A stretch of DNA of 44,401 nt from Bernardetia sp. (lineage in GTDB: Bacteria; Bacteroidota; Bacteroidia; Cytophagales; Bernardetiaceae). The notes beneath the pieces are model-generated. The model was given only the letters and a program-made list of their open reading frames with translations, was not told where the DNA came from and made no database searches. Within the stretch, counting starts at the first letter, position 1. Every line of letters starts with the position of its first letter. This document shows, piece by piece, positions 8,303 to 17,565 of this stretch. The stretch covers positions 1 through 44,401 of the forward strand of contig JAHDBD010000033.1 in assembly GCA_020630575.1 (NCBI GenBank). The letters are read 5' to 3'. The position numbers and the translations under genes were made by a program.

Positions 8303-8448
8303 AATTATCTCTAAGGAATAAAAATTAAATAAGATTCTATTTAAAAGTGGGCAACTAATTGATATTCAGTAGTTTAATTTTGTAATTTGTCATTTTTTTA
8401 TTCATAATTGTTCATAAGCTCTGCCAGTGTGCCCACCGACGACATTCT

Positions 8449-10944
8449 TTAAAACTTCACCACCCCACGAATATTCAAAAAACGCTGTGAAAGTCCGTTT
8501 GGAACGGCAAGTTGAACATCATTTACATAATCACTTATCCATTGATGCGAAATAATATTTTCTACTCCCAAAATATTCAGGACTTCCAAGCCTAACCAAA
8601 CTGATTTTATACGTTTTTCTTCATCAAAAACTAAAGATTTTGAGAAACCAATATCTACACGACGATACGCAGGATTAGAGAAAAATGAACGATAATTTTG
8701 ATTATTTGGCGCACCAAAAGGAACTCCAGAACCAAACAAAAGACGTAAATTTACTCTAAAAGTAGGGTTGTCTGGAAAATGATCTTCAAAAAATATAGTT
8801 GCTGTTACTCGCTGGTCAGATGGACGACGAACAAAATCACGTTCATCAAAATCTACATTTTCTTTTGTTTGTAAATAAGACAAACTAAACCAAGATTCTG
8901 TTCCTCTAATAAATTCGCCACTAATGCGAGAATCAATTCCCCAAGCATATCCCTTTGCACCATTTGTTGCATAATAACGCAATCGCATATTATCTACATC
9001 ATACGGAATTAGATTTGAAATTTGTTTATAATAACTCTCTACAATGAGTTTAAAAGGGCGTTTTTGGAATTTAAAATCCCAATCCATACTTCCAATAAGA
9101 TGAACAGAACGCTGTGCTAAAAGTGATTTATTAATCTCTCCTGCAAAATTGCGAAGTTCACGATAAAATGGCGACTGCTGATAAACTCCTACTGCAAGCC
9201 CAAACTGAATATCTGCTTTCCAGTCGGGTTGATATTTATATTGAAGACGTGGACTGATAAAAGTTTGTCCATTTAATGACCAATTATGAATACGAACACC
9301 AAGAGTTACATTGTGCCACTCGGCTGTATCTGTTCCAAAAAAGTGTGAAATTTGAGCATAACCCTGTGTTCTGATAGAGTTGAGTGTAGTTTTCGTATCG
9401 ACAAAATAGCTTATATCTTCAAAACCTGCTGAATCTAATACTTTATATTCATAGAGTTCGTCATTTATATTTTCGCTCTTTATTTCTCCTCCAAATTCTA
9501 CCATTGTTCGATTTCCTAATTGCAACGAAGAACGATTTTTAAAGGAATAAATTTGTGCATTCAGCGCATTACGAGCATAAAAGTACTCTGAAGCTGCACC
9601 ACGAATTAATGTACTTTTATTAAAATTATCTGATGTAATATCATTATTTACATCACTTAAACGGTAAGAACCTTCTGTATCCACAAATTCTCGTTCTTGT
9701 GTGTCCACTCCTGAAAGGGTAAAATCCATTGAAAAATTTTGAGAGAATTTTTGAGTAAGTCGCAAAGCTGATTGATACGTTGTATAATACATCAATTCTT
9801 CGCCTACATAATTTACAAAAAAACGAACTTGCTCATCAAAAGTACCAAAGGTAGTTTCTCTACTTGAAGGAAAAACACGGTAACTATTTTGAGAATAAGC
9901 TGTCAGAAGACTAATTGTAGTGTTTTTGTCTTTATTTTTAAAATTTCCATCTTTATCTAACTTTCCTAGTTTATAACTCAAAAGAGATTGAAAATCAGTA
10001 AAACGAGGTTGATATTCGCCTTTTGTTTCTAATGTATTTAATAAATAACTTAAATCTTTATGACGAATACCTGCCAAATATGAAAAACGTTTTGACTTAT
10101 TTGTGCCTTCTAGGTGTGCATTTCCTCCCAAAAGTCCAACGGAAGCCGAACCAGCAAAAGAAGTAGGCGTTTTGTAATCTACATTCAACACAGAGGAAAG
10201 TTTGTCGCCCCATTTTGCTTGCCAACCACCTGCTGAAAATTCTACCTTTTTCACCAAATCAAGATTGACAAAACTCAGCCCTTCCTGCTGCCCCGAACGA
10301 ACCAAAAAAGGACGGTAAATCTCTATTCCATTTACATAAATTAAATTCTCTTCATAATTTCCCCCACGTACTGAATAAGCTGAAGAAAGTTCACTATTAC
10401 TAACAATTCCTAAACCGAGTGTAACCAAAATCTGTGAGAATTCTCCTGTTCCTGTTGGAGTAGCCTCTACTTTTGTTGGGTCAAGAATTATTTTACTAAT
10501 TTCTCTATCATCATTATTTAATTTTGCTGTAATTTCAACAGCTTTTAACTCTTCATATTCTGAAAGACGAATGCTGTATTTTTGATACGATTTCAAGACT
10601 ATTTTTTGACGGAATGTTCTGAATTCTGGGTGTTGAGCTGCTAGAGTAACCTCTTTATTCAGAAATTCTTTTGAAAAATCTAAAGAGGATTCTAATCTAA
10701 AATTGCCTAAAGAATCCGTTTGAACAGCTTTTCCTTCTTCCAAAATTCCAATAGAAGCATTTTGAACAGGATTTTTGAGTGAATCCAGTACTTGTCCTTC
10801 AATTATTATTTGTGACTTGTTCTGTGCAAAAGTGGATAAGGAAACAAGGAGTAAAACTACAAAAGAAAATAAGAAAACAGTTGATTTTAGAATGTTAGAT
10901 TGATTTTTCAAGATAGGTTTCAAGATAGAATGATAGTGATTCAT
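8449..10944 (-). CDS. TonB-dependent receptor (carboxypeptidase-like N-domain)
   Basis: An outer-membrane receptor of 831 aa from the ATG at 10944. A longer reading from a TTG at 10965 is rejected because it runs into a TATTTTTG promoter box. After a short positive tail comes a hydrophobic signal segment ending in LSTFAQ, then a carboxypeptidase-regulatory-like domain (GQVLDSLKNPVQNASIGI), a plug domain with GTGEFSQILVTLGLGIVSNS and SVRGGNYEEN, and a long barrel ending FLNIRGVVKF. No substrate-specific partner (SusD, HMA or ABC permease) is adjacent, so the ligand is unknown. The gene is followed by a 31-base intergenic motif (8415-8445) similar to others described below. Confidence 0.9.
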   Translation of the reverse strand: MNHYHSILKPILKNQSNILKSTVFLFSFVVLLLVSLSTFAQNKSQIIIEGQVLDSLKNPVQNASIGILEEGKAVQTDSLGNFRLESSLDFSKEFLNKEVTLAAQHPEFRTFRQKIVLKSYQKYSIRLSEYEELKAVEITAKLNNDDREISKIILDPTKVEATPTGTGEFSQILVTLGLGIVSNSELSSAYSVRGGNYEENLIYVNGIEIYRPFLVRSGQQEGLSFVNLDLVKKVEFSAGGWQAKWGDKLSSVLNVDYKTPTSFAGSASVGLLGGNAHLEGTNKSKRFSYLAGIRHKDLSYLLNTLETKGEYQPRFTDFQSLLSYKLGKLDKDGNFKNKDKNTTISLLTAYSQNSYRVFPSSRETTFGTFDEQVRFFVNYVGEELMYYTTYQSALRLTQKFSQNFSMDFTLSGVDTQEREFVDTEGSYRLSDVNNDITSDNFNKSTLIRGAASEYFYARNALNAQIYSFKNRSSLQLGNRTMVEFGGEIKSENINDELYEYKVLDSAGFEDISYFVDTKTTLNSIRTQGYAQISHFFGTDTAEWHNVTLGVRIHNWSLNGQTFISPRLQYKYQPDWKADIQFGLAVGVYQQSPFYRELRNFAGEINKSLLAQRSVHLIGSMDWDFKFQKRPFKLIVESYYKQISNLIPYDVDNMRLRYYATNGAKGYAWGIDSRISGEFIRGTESWFSLSYLQTKENVDFDERDFVRRPSDQRVTATIFFEDHFPDNPTFRVNLRLLFGSGVPFGAPNNQNYRSFFSNPAYRRVDIGFSKSLVFDEEKRIKSVWLGLEVLNILGVENIISHQWISDYVNDVQLAVPNGLSQRFLNIRGVVKF

Positions 10945-10962
10945 TAAATTAATGTTGAATCT

Positions 10963-10970
10963 CAAAAATA
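10963..10970 (-). promoter_or_regulatory. Candidate -7 box for TonB receptor
   Basis: On the minus strand it reads TATTTTTG (TAnnTTTG). It lies 18 bases upstream of the ATG at 10944 and decides that start over the upstream TTG. The rest of 10971-11147 is AT-rich with no gene. Confidence 0.4.
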
Positions 10971-11147
10971 CGCTTATTTTACCTAAAAAATAAAAGATAA
11001 AGTGTTTTTTTACTAAAATAGAGTTTTTATAGAAAAAAAGAATCTGATGATTGTGAAGTGGTTGGTTTTTAGATATTATTAATTCTTAAAAGAATACTTT
11101 GTCTTACCTCATACGTGATAAATACCAATCAGAAGTAATGCTATTAC

Positions 11148-11178
11148 TTGCAAGTTCTTTAAGTCTTTGTTACCTTAG
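11148..11178 (+). promoter_or_regulatory. Candidate promoter of fabH
   Basis: TTG at 11148-11150, then 20 bases, then TACCTTAG at 11171-11178 (one mismatch to TAnnTTTG). It lies 85 bases upstream of the fabH start. Confidence 0.45.
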
Positions 11179-11262
11179 CAAATCATTCATAATTTACTGG
11201 TTATAAATTGTACCTTTTCAGAGAAACACAACACATAAACGATACTTATTAATTATTTTCCT

Positions 11263-12267
11263 ATGAATTCTACTACTTCTATAAACAAAACACAAGCAGC
11301 CATCACAGGTGTTTTTGGATATGTTCCTGATTATGTTCTTACCAATAAAGAACTTGAAACAATGGTTGATACGAATGATGAATGGATAAAATCACGTACT
11401 GGAATAGAAGAAAGACGTATTTTAAAAGGCGAAGGATTGGGAACTTCTTATATGGCAATTGAAGCTGTAAAAGGACTCTTAGAGAAAACAAACACAAAGC
11501 CAGAAGAAATTGATTTTCTGATTTGTGCTACCACTACACCTGATATGGTATTTCCAGCAACTGGAAATATTGTTGCGCACGGCGCAGGGCTAAATTGTTT
11601 GAGTTATGATTTAATGGCAGCTTGTTCAGGATTTTTGTATGCACTTGTTACAGCAAGTCAGTTTATTGAAACAGGGAAATACAAAAAAATTGTTGTTGTA
11701 GGAGCTGATAAAATGTCTTCTATTATAGATTACGAAGACCGTCAGACTTGTATTCTTTTTGGAGATGGCGCAGGTGCTGTGCTTTTAGAAGCTGATACAG
11801 AAGGAAATGGAATTGTAGATTCTATTTTGAGAACAGATGGAGCAGGAGCAACAGAGCTTTACATGAAAGCAGGTGGAAGCCGTTATCCAGCAAGCAAAGA
11901 AACAGTAGAAAACAAAGAACATTATGTTATTCAACATGGAGCAGTAGTCTTTAAACATGCTGTAAAAAATATGGCAGACACATCAGCCGAGTTAGTAGAA
12001 AAAAATGGATTGGATGGAGATAGTATCGACTTTCTTGTTCCTCATCAAGCTAACTTAAGAATCATAGATGCAACTGCAAAACGCTTAGGATTAGATTCTG
12101 ATAAGGTATTGGTAAATATTGAAAAATATGGAAATACCACCTCTGCAACCATTCCTCTTTGTATAAGAGATTTTGAACATAAATTTAAGAAAGGTGATAA
12201 TCTTATCTTAGCTGCTTTTGGTGGTGGTTTTACTTGGGGGGCAGTATACCTAAAATGGGCGTACTAA
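11263..12267 (+). CDS. fabH: 3-oxoacyl-ACP synthase III (FabH)
   Basis: A 334-aa thiolase-fold condensing enzyme that starts fatty acid synthesis from acyl-CoA and malonyl-ACP. The catalytic triad is visible: C121 in [11 protein letters not shown]261 in the VPHQAN motif and N291 in [12 protein letters not shown]. The glycine-rich C-terminus [15 protein letters not shown] is typical. Length is normal. The second fatty acid gene in the window, fabG, is 9 kb away, so this is not a fab operon. The downstream four-helix-bundle gene is separated by 84 bases and looks like an insertion, so fabH is probably transcribed alone. Bacteroidota often have several fabH copies. Confidence 0.95.
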   Translation: MNSTTSINKTQAAITGVFGYVPDYVLTNKELETMVDTNDEWIKSRTGIEERRILKGEGLGTSYMAIEAVKGLLEKTNTKPEEIDFLICATTTPDMVFPATGNIVAHGAGLNCLSYDLMAACSGFLYALVTASQFIETGKYKKIVVVGADKMSSIIDYEDRQTCILFGDGAGAVLLEADTEGNGIVDSILRTDGAGATELYMKAGGSRYPASKETVENKEHYVIQHGAVVFKHAVKNMADTSAELVEKNGLDGDSIDFLVPHQANLRIIDATAKRLGLDSDKVLVNIEKYGNTTSATIPLCIRDFEHKFKKGDNLILAAFGGGFTWGAVYLKWAY

Positions 12268-12306
12268 AACCAAATTAGAATTTACTTCACTAATTTTAAA
12301 AGCTAA

Positions 12307-12769
12307 CTTCTAAAATCTAAATTGATGTTAAAAATCTAACTTTATTTCCTAATGAAAAATGATTTAAAAGATAGAGCTAAGAAGTTTTCTTTACAAATAA
12401 TAAATTTAATTGAGCTTTTACCTAAAAAAATAGCTGCTTCGATAATTACAAAACAACTTGTTAGAAGTGCAACATCAGTAGGAGCAAACTATAGAGCTGT
12501 TTGTAGAGCAAGAAGTGATAAAGAATTTATTGCAAAAATGAATATCGTTTTAGAAGAAGCTGATGAATCTTGTTTTTGGTTAGAATTAATTTCTGAAAAA
12601 AACTGGCTAAATAAAGATATTGTATTTCCTATCTTAAAAGAATCTAATGAACTGACAGCTATATTTGTAAACACCTTAAAAACTATAAATGCTAGAGTTA
12701 ATAAAACAAGTTAGATTTATATAACTCAGAATTGAAATTTGGCATTTACTTCTATCTTCTAAAATCTAA
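12307..12769 (+). repeat. 14-bp direct repeats flanking the four-helix-bundle gene
   Basis: CTTCTAAAATCTAA occurs exactly at 12307-12320 and again at 12756-12769, either side of the gene at 12352-12714. Near-copies (ATTTACTTC before each repeat, AAAATCTAAC at 12331-12340, TTTCTAAATT at 12770-12779) extend the similarity. The two copies are in the same orientation. No terminal inverted repeats or transposase accompany them. Confidence 0.75.
12352..12714 (+). CDS. Four helix bundle protein (S23/IVP family)
   Basis: A 120-aa helical protein of the S23 ribosomal/intervening-sequence protein family. Diagnostic parts are FSLQIINLIELLPKK, the central ITKQLVRSATSVGANYRAVCRARS (the 'RSA.SVGANY.EA' core motif) and the EADES..WLELI helix. 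Related proteins are encoded inside 23S rRNA intervening sequences, or act as accessory variability determinants in diversity-generating retroelements. Here there is no rRNA and no reverse transcriptase, so it is a free-standing copy, flanked by short direct repeats. Function at such loci is unknown. The codon use and AT content do not differ visibly from neighbours. Confidence 0.9.
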   Translation: MKNDLKDRAKKFSLQIINLIELLPKKIAASIITKQLVRSATSVGANYRAVCRARSDKEFIAKMNIVLEEADESCFWLELISEKNWLNKDIVFPILKESNELTAIFVNTLKTINARVNKTS

Positions 12770-12831
12770 TTTCTAAATTTATTTAAAAATAAAACCCTCA
12801 ACTTTTGAATACAATCTCTTCCCCTAAACCT

Positions 12832-13854
12832 ATGGCTAAATCTAACATAAATTTTGAGCTTCTAAAAAAGATGTGCAATGTTTTCGCTCCTGTGGGAAAC
12901 GAAGCACCTATGAAAGAATTTGTTTTAAATTATGTAAAGGAAAATCAGAAACATTGGAAAGTTCAACCTCAAATTATAGAAGGAGAAGATTTTCAAGATT
13001 GTTTGATACTTGTTTTTGGTAAACCTAGAACGGCTGCTTTTGCTCATTTTGATTCTATTGGTTTTATGGCTCGTTATGATAATCATTTAGTCAGAATTGG
13101 TTCTCCAAAATATGAAGATGGTTATGTATTGGTAGGAAAAGACTCTCAAGGAGAAATTGAAGGAACTTTGAAAGTAAAATACGAAAACGAAGACGACAAG
13201 GACAAAAAGAAGAAGAAAAAAAATAAAAAGAAGAAAAACAGAGGAGCAAGACAGCATCGCAAACCTTTAGGCGCAGTAAAATTACAATTAGAGTTTGATA
13301 GAACAGTTGATGTAGGAACTGAGTTTGTCTTCAAACAAGATTTTATAGAAACAGAAGAATATGTTCAGTCATGTTATATGGACGACCGTTTGGGTTGTTG
13401 GAATTTATTGAAAACAGCTGAAACTTTAGAAAATGGAATTATTGCTTTTTCGTGTTATGAGGAAATTGGAGGAGGAACAATGCCATTTTTACTTAAATGG
13501 ATATGGGAAAATCATAGAATAAAACAATGCTTAATTTCTGATATTACTTGGATAACAGAAGGCGTAAGACATGGAGAAGGTGTCGCTGTTTCTATGCGTG
13601 ATAGAAATATTCCACGAAGAGGTTTTTTGAATAAAGTGATTGATTTAGTAAAAGAGTCAGGTGTAAAATATCAGTTAGAAGTAGAGAATGATGGAGGAAG
13701 TGATGCTAAAGAGATTCAATCTTCTGTGTATCCAATGGATTGGTGTTTTATTGGTGCTGCCGAAGCTGGCGTTCATTCACCTAAGGAAAAGGTGCATAAA
13801 GATGACATAAAAGCAATGACAGATGTATATGCCTATTTAATGGAAAAGCTCTAA
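12832..13854 (+). CDS. M42-family metallopeptidase with lysine-rich insert
   Basis: A 340-aa protein of the M42/M20-like zinc aminopeptidase group, with start at the ATG 12832; an in-frame TTG at 12805 would add nine residues. All expected metal and catalytic positions can be found: H72 (AHFDS), D184 or D185 (MDDRLG), E210-E211 (YEEIG), D237 (SDITW) and H315 (GVHSP). Between the first and second halves, residues about 121-144 hold a tract with 10 Lys in 13 residues (DKKKKKKNKKKKN), encoded by an A-rich run, apparently a surface loop in the dimerisation/insert domain. It probably hydrolyses peptides in the cytosol. Confidence 0.85.
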   Translation: MAKSNINFELLKKMCNVFAPVGNEAPMKEFVLNYVKENQKHWKVQPQIIEGEDFQDCLILVFGKPRTAAFAHFDSIGFMARYDNHLVRIGSPKYEDGYVLVGKDSQGEIEGTLKVKYENEDDKDKKKKKKNKKKKNRGARQHRKPLGAVKLQLEFDRTVDVGTEFVFKQDFIETEEYVQSCYMDDRLGCWNLLKTAETLENGIIAFSCYEEIGGGTMPFLLKWIWENHRIKQCLISDITWITEGVRHGEGVAVSMRDRNIPRRGFLNKVIDLVKESGVKYQLEVENDGGSDAKEIQSSVYPMDWCFIGAAEAGVHSPKEKVHKDDIKAMTDVYAYLMEKL

Positions 13855-14020
13855 CATAATTATTACTTGTATTCAATTTATGAAAATAGCCTCTGTATTT
13901 ATCAACAGATAATCTACAACGATATTATTTTTTGCAACTTTCTGCTCTTCCAAAGCGTTGTCTTTGTCTAGTCATTCTATAAATAAAATAGTATAATTTA
14001 AAATAATTCAATTTGCCTAT

Positions 14021-15250
14021 ATGCACAATACAAACAGAAATAGTAATTCGAACCACCGTAGAGTAAAGGACATATCAGAAGAAAATAATCTATCAAAAAA
14101 TAACGGAATGAATCAAGAAAATAAAACCTATTTAGGAAAATACAATGTATTTGGCGACGGATATTTTAGTGAAGATTACTATTTACTCAATAGCTATAAC
14201 CAAAAATTAATTGACTTTGGAGTTCGTGATTATTTTGAAAGCAATCAACTTGTTTCGTTGAATCAATTCTTGAAACTTTTGGAAGATAATGATTACACAC
14301 CTATTTCTGTCTATCGTCGTAATACTACTTATAATAAAAAAGAAACTCGTTATTCGATAGATTGGTATTTGATGTTAGATGACGAATCTATTATCATAAA
14401 TATGAATTATGATGCTGTTCAAAAATTAGATGATGTTATTTTTAGGTTTGATATGATAACAGCTGTTGAAGATACACCAGTAGAAAAATTAGAAAAAATC
14501 TTCGAACTTGCTACAAAGTGTATTATAGAAACTAAAGATGATGACAAACGATATATTAATATTGTAGGAAATACGCCACGAACAGGGCTTACGCTTCGCA
14601 AACATCAAATCAAACCCCCAGAAATTCCAGATTTGAATTTGTATTATGGAGACAAATTTGAAGAAAAACATAAGATTTTAGTAAACGAAATAAACGAAAA
14701 AAATAACTCTGGGTTATTTATCTTTCATGGTGTAACAGGAAGTGGAAAGACAAATTATATTCGTTATCTGATTAGTAAAGCAAAACCAGAGATAGAATTT
14801 ATTTTTTATCCAATTACGCTTCTAAGAGAAATTACCAGTCCAGATTTGATTACTTTCCTGTCTGATTATCAAGATGCTGTTTTGATAATTGAAGAATCAG
14901 AAGATTCTGTACAGGCTCGTGATTTGTTTAATACTGACAAAAGTTCGATAGCAAATCTTTTGAATGTTTCAGATGGTCTTTTGTCGGATGTGTTGAATCT
15001 AAAAATCATTTGTACATTTAATACAGACATCAAAAACTTAGATAAAGCATTACTACGTGAAGGGCGTTTGTTAGGAATTCATCGTTTTGAAGCTATTCCT
15101 GCCGAAAATGCTAATAAAATTGCAAAATTAAATAAAATTGAAAGAGAATTTAAAGAACCTGCAACACTTGCACAAATCTATAATGTTCCTTTAAATGAAG
15201 ATTTTTCTGATTTTTCAATTCGCCAGAAAAAAATTGGTTTTGGAAAGTAA
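14021..15250 (+). CDS. AAA family ATPase (BCS1-like P-loop), unknown role
   Basis: A 409-aa protein with an uncharacterised N-terminal half and a C-terminal AAA domain. Walker A is GVTGSGKT (237-244), Walker B is AVLIIEES (286-293) with Glu-Glu in place of the usual Asp-Glu, sensor 1 is N334 in CTFNTD, and the arginine-finger region is LLREGRL (344-350). The DGLLSD and LLREGRL parts resemble the BCS1/CDC48 branch. The first 30 residues are polar and Asn-rich, and Met30 may be the true start. No membrane segment is seen, unlike mitochondrial BCS1. Its neighbours give no pathway. Relatives occur in Bacteroidota chromosomes, and possibly phages. Confidence 0.75.
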   Translation: MHNTNRNSNSNHRRVKDISEENNLSKNNGMNQENKTYLGKYNVFGDGYFSEDYYLLNSYNQKLIDFGVRDYFESNQLVSLNQFLKLLEDNDYTPISVYRRNTTYNKKETRYSIDWYLMLDDESIIINMNYDAVQKLDDVIFRFDMITAVEDTPVEKLEKIFELATKCIIETKDDDKRYINIVGNTPRTGLTLRKHQIKPPEIPDLNLYYGDKFEEKHKILVNEINEKNNSGLFIFHGVTGSGKTNYIRYLISKAKPEIEFIFYPITLLREITSPDLITFLSDYQDAVLIIEESEDSVQARDLFNTDKSSIANLLNVSDGLLSDVLNLKIICTFNTDIKNLDKALLREGRLLGIHRFEAIPAENANKIAKLNKIEREFKEPATLAQIYNVPLNEDFSDFSIRQKKIGFGK

Positions 15251-15280
15251 AAGCAAACCATTTTAACAAACAAAATAAAT

Positions 15281-15313
15281 AATGCCTTTCTAAATCCAGT
15301 TTAGAAAGGCATT
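15281..15313. terminator. Bidirectional hairpin terminator
   Basis: A perfect 14-bp stem (15281-15294 with 15300-15313) with a 5-base loop lies between the convergent AAA ATPase gene and the minus-strand type IX cargo gene. T runs are short on both sides. Confidence 0.85.
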
Positions 15314-15346
15314 TTGTAGTTTAATTATTTGATTAAAGTAATAAAA

Positions 15347-17251
15347 TTACCTCATCAATTTCACCATTTCAGTAAAAATATATTCTCTTCCTCGTTGGTC
15401 AGTCGCTACTATTTTCATTGTATATTCTCCAGACGGAGCAAGAGTATTTCTATATCTTCCATCCCAACGCCCATTTATATCATTGGTTTGAAAAACACCT
15501 TCTCCCCAACGGTTAAAAATTATCATTTTAAATTCTTTTATAAATTTACTTTCTACTCCATACGTATCATTTAGATTGTCACCATTTGGTGTAAAAGCAT
15601 TTGGAAAAGTAACAAAAGAAGGGAAATCGATGCGAATCGTATTTGAATATGTAAAAGTAGTGTCATTTAGGTTTGCACGAATCCTAACATAACTAGTTTG
15701 ACTTTCTTGGCTTTCTATACCAAGAGGATATGTTCCTGACCTAGAAACACTTTGTGTATTGAATGGCTCTTTTTCTAAAGAGTCTGTTTGTTCTAATACG
15801 TAATTACTTGTCAATAATCCTTCAAAAGGAGTCCACTCAAAAGTAAGTGTTCCTTCTTCTTCGTCTGTTTCTCCTTCCATCCTCAATATAGTTGGACAAA
15901 TAGAAGGGCTAGACTTAGAAGTCAGGTCACAGGCATTTTTATAAGTAATAGAATAACAATAAGGAGCAGCATCAATATTGATAAGTTTATCCTCAAAGAC
16001 AGAATCAAGAGGACTTATTATATAATTATCTATGTTTCCATCTTTATCCTTTCTAGTAACTTTTGCGCTTATTATTTCTGAACCATCAAGAGGATAATGC
16101 CACGATAAAGCTATTCTTCCTTTTGATACAAAACTAGCATATACACCAACCACAGCAGGAGGAATAACATTAGATGCAGCCAAAAGACAACGTTTGGGAC
16201 TAATAATTTTGAGTCCAGAACTAAACTCAGTTTCTACTTGATAGCAATAAGTAATTTTACAAACAACTTCTTCATCAAAAATACTATTAGAAGAAATATC
16301 AGTGTATTCATCAAATATTTTATCATCTTTTAATAATGTGTTTTTTACAAATTCTGATTCATCAATGCCATTAGGTATCGTCCAACTTATATCAACATAA
16401 CCTTCTTCTCCACTTAGATTTATATCAGAAATATAGAAAGTCTGTGAACTCTCTATTCTACTAGAACATGAGTCTTGAACAGAAATACGATAAACAGAAT
16501 TTGGTAAAGCATCTTGAATAGTAAAACTAGTAGAACCTGTTAAAATATCGCTTACTTTTTCAAAACCATTATCTGTCATTAGTTCTAATTGGTGGGTCAA
16601 GTTTGTTTCTAAAACATACTCTATCTTTGCACTTCCATCTTCAAAGTATTCTACAAGATTTATTGTAGGAGCTAAAAGTGCTCCTACTGGAGTAATTATT
16701 TTGCTACTTGGAGTACAGTTTTCTGCACCATCTTCAAAAAGACCTCTTACAGTAATGGTGGCATTATTTTCAGAACTATAAGTATGATCTGCAAATTCAT
16801 TATCTCCAACAATAGCATCACGATTATCACCAAAATCTATCTTATAAGAATCGTAATAATCATCATTTATTTGAACTCTGACTTTTTTATCAGCACAACG
16901 AATAACATCAAAATCTACAACTTTTGGCGCAAAAACTTCAATTATATTTAGCATTGGAAGTGAATCTCCTCCTGACCCAGCCGTATTAATAAGTTGTGTA
17001 ATGGAATAAATCCCTGGTTTATCGAAGGTAAAAGTAGTTGGTTTTTGAGGAGGAGCATTTCCAAACCTATAAAAAATTAATTCTGGGTCAGCTCCAGAAA
17101 TATCTTCAACTAACACAGTTAAAGGAGCGCAACCCTTTGTACTGCTATTGACTTTAAAAGCAGCTAGTTGAGCAAATGTGGTATTTTGAAAGCCTAAAAA
17201 GAAAAATAAAATAACCAAAAAGGATAACACCCAATTATTTTTAAAATCCAT
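15347..17251 (-). CDS. Secreted protein with T9SS type B sorting domain
   Basis: A 634-aa exported protein. A signal peptide (about 1-27, ending TFAQ) is followed by PKD-like/immunoglobulin-like repeats (residues about 30-200) and fibronectin-III-like stretches. The last 85-90 residues form the gliding motility-associated C-terminal domain: PNAFTPNGDNLNDTYG, IFNRWGE, WDGRY, PSGEYTMKI and a final VKLMR. This domain is the export signal of the type IX secretion system in its type B form, so the mature protein is likely attached to or released from the cell surface. No enzyme domain is visible; adhesion or a structural role is plausible. Confidence 0.92.
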   Translation of the reverse strand: MDFKNNWVLSFLVILFFFLGFQNTTFAQLAAFKVNSSTKGCAPLTVLVEDISGADPELIFYRFGNAPPQKPTTFTFDKPGIYSITQLINTAGSGGDSLPMLNIIEVFAPKVVDFDVIRCADKKVRVQINDDYYDSYKIDFGDNRDAIVGDNEFADHTYSSENNATITVRGLFEDGAENCTPSSKIITPVGALLAPTINLVEYFEDGSAKIEYVLETNLTHQLELMTDNGFEKVSDILTGSTSFTIQDALPNSVYRISVQDSCSSRIESSQTFYISDINLSGEEGYVDISWTIPNGIDESEFVKNTLLKDDKIFDEYTDISSNSIFDEEVVCKITYCYQVETEFSSGLKIISPKRCLLAASNVIPPAVVGVYASFVSKGRIALSWHYPLDGSEIISAKVTRKDKDGNIDNYIISPLDSVFEDKLINIDAAPYCYSITYKNACDLTSKSSPSICPTILRMEGETDEEEGTLTFEWTPFEGLLTSNYVLEQTDSLEKEPFNTQSVSRSGTYPLGIESQESQTSYVRIRANLNDTTFTYSNTIRIDFPSFVTFPNAFTPNGDNLNDTYGVESKFIKEFKMIIFNRWGEGVFQTNDINGRWDGRYRNTLAPSGEYTMKIVATDQRGREYIFTEMVKLMR

Positions 17252-17343
17252 ATTTTTATAAAAACGTAATTTGTAATCTTTGATAATTTGTTAAAGTATG
17301 ACTATAAAACGAAGGAAGTCGTAAAACAATACAAATAAAGTAT

Positions 17344-17351
17344 CAAAGTTA
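17344..17351 (-). promoter_or_regulatory. Candidate -7 box for T9SS cargo gene
   Basis: On the minus strand it reads TAACTTTG, a match to TAnnTTTG, 93 bases upstream of the start codon. No TTG at standard spacing was found. Confidence 0.4.
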
Positions 17352-17449
17352 GAGAATATCTGTTTTTTATAACTATTTTAGTTCAAAAAATTGAAATATA
17401 TTTTATAATAAGACTTTAGTACATCATTTTTTAGGCAAATAATTGTTTT

Positions 17450-17497
17450 ATTTTTCTCACAGTGTTTGGGATGTAAATCATACACTGTGAGAAAAAT
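17450..17497. other. Perfect 16-bp inverted repeat between hemN and T9SS gene
   Basis: Bases 17450-17465 pair perfectly with 17482-17497 around a 16-base loop. The arm has T-rich outer and ACACTGTGAG-like inner parts. Unlike a terminator, the T run comes first and the A run last in either reading direction. It lies 69-116 bases after the hemN stop and upstream of the cargo gene. The rest of the 314-base gap (17252-17565) holds the promoter candidate and otherwise AT-rich sequence. Confidence 0.8.
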
Positions 17498-17565
17498 GAT
17501 ATTTTGAAGATTAAAATTTGGTTTTGTTGTGAAAATACAAGTATTATCTACTGTTCAATTATGCT

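Noticed and set aside
12352..12714. Diversity-generating retroelement (Avd-like gene)
   Set aside because: No reverse transcriptase, template repeat or variable repeat is present in the window.
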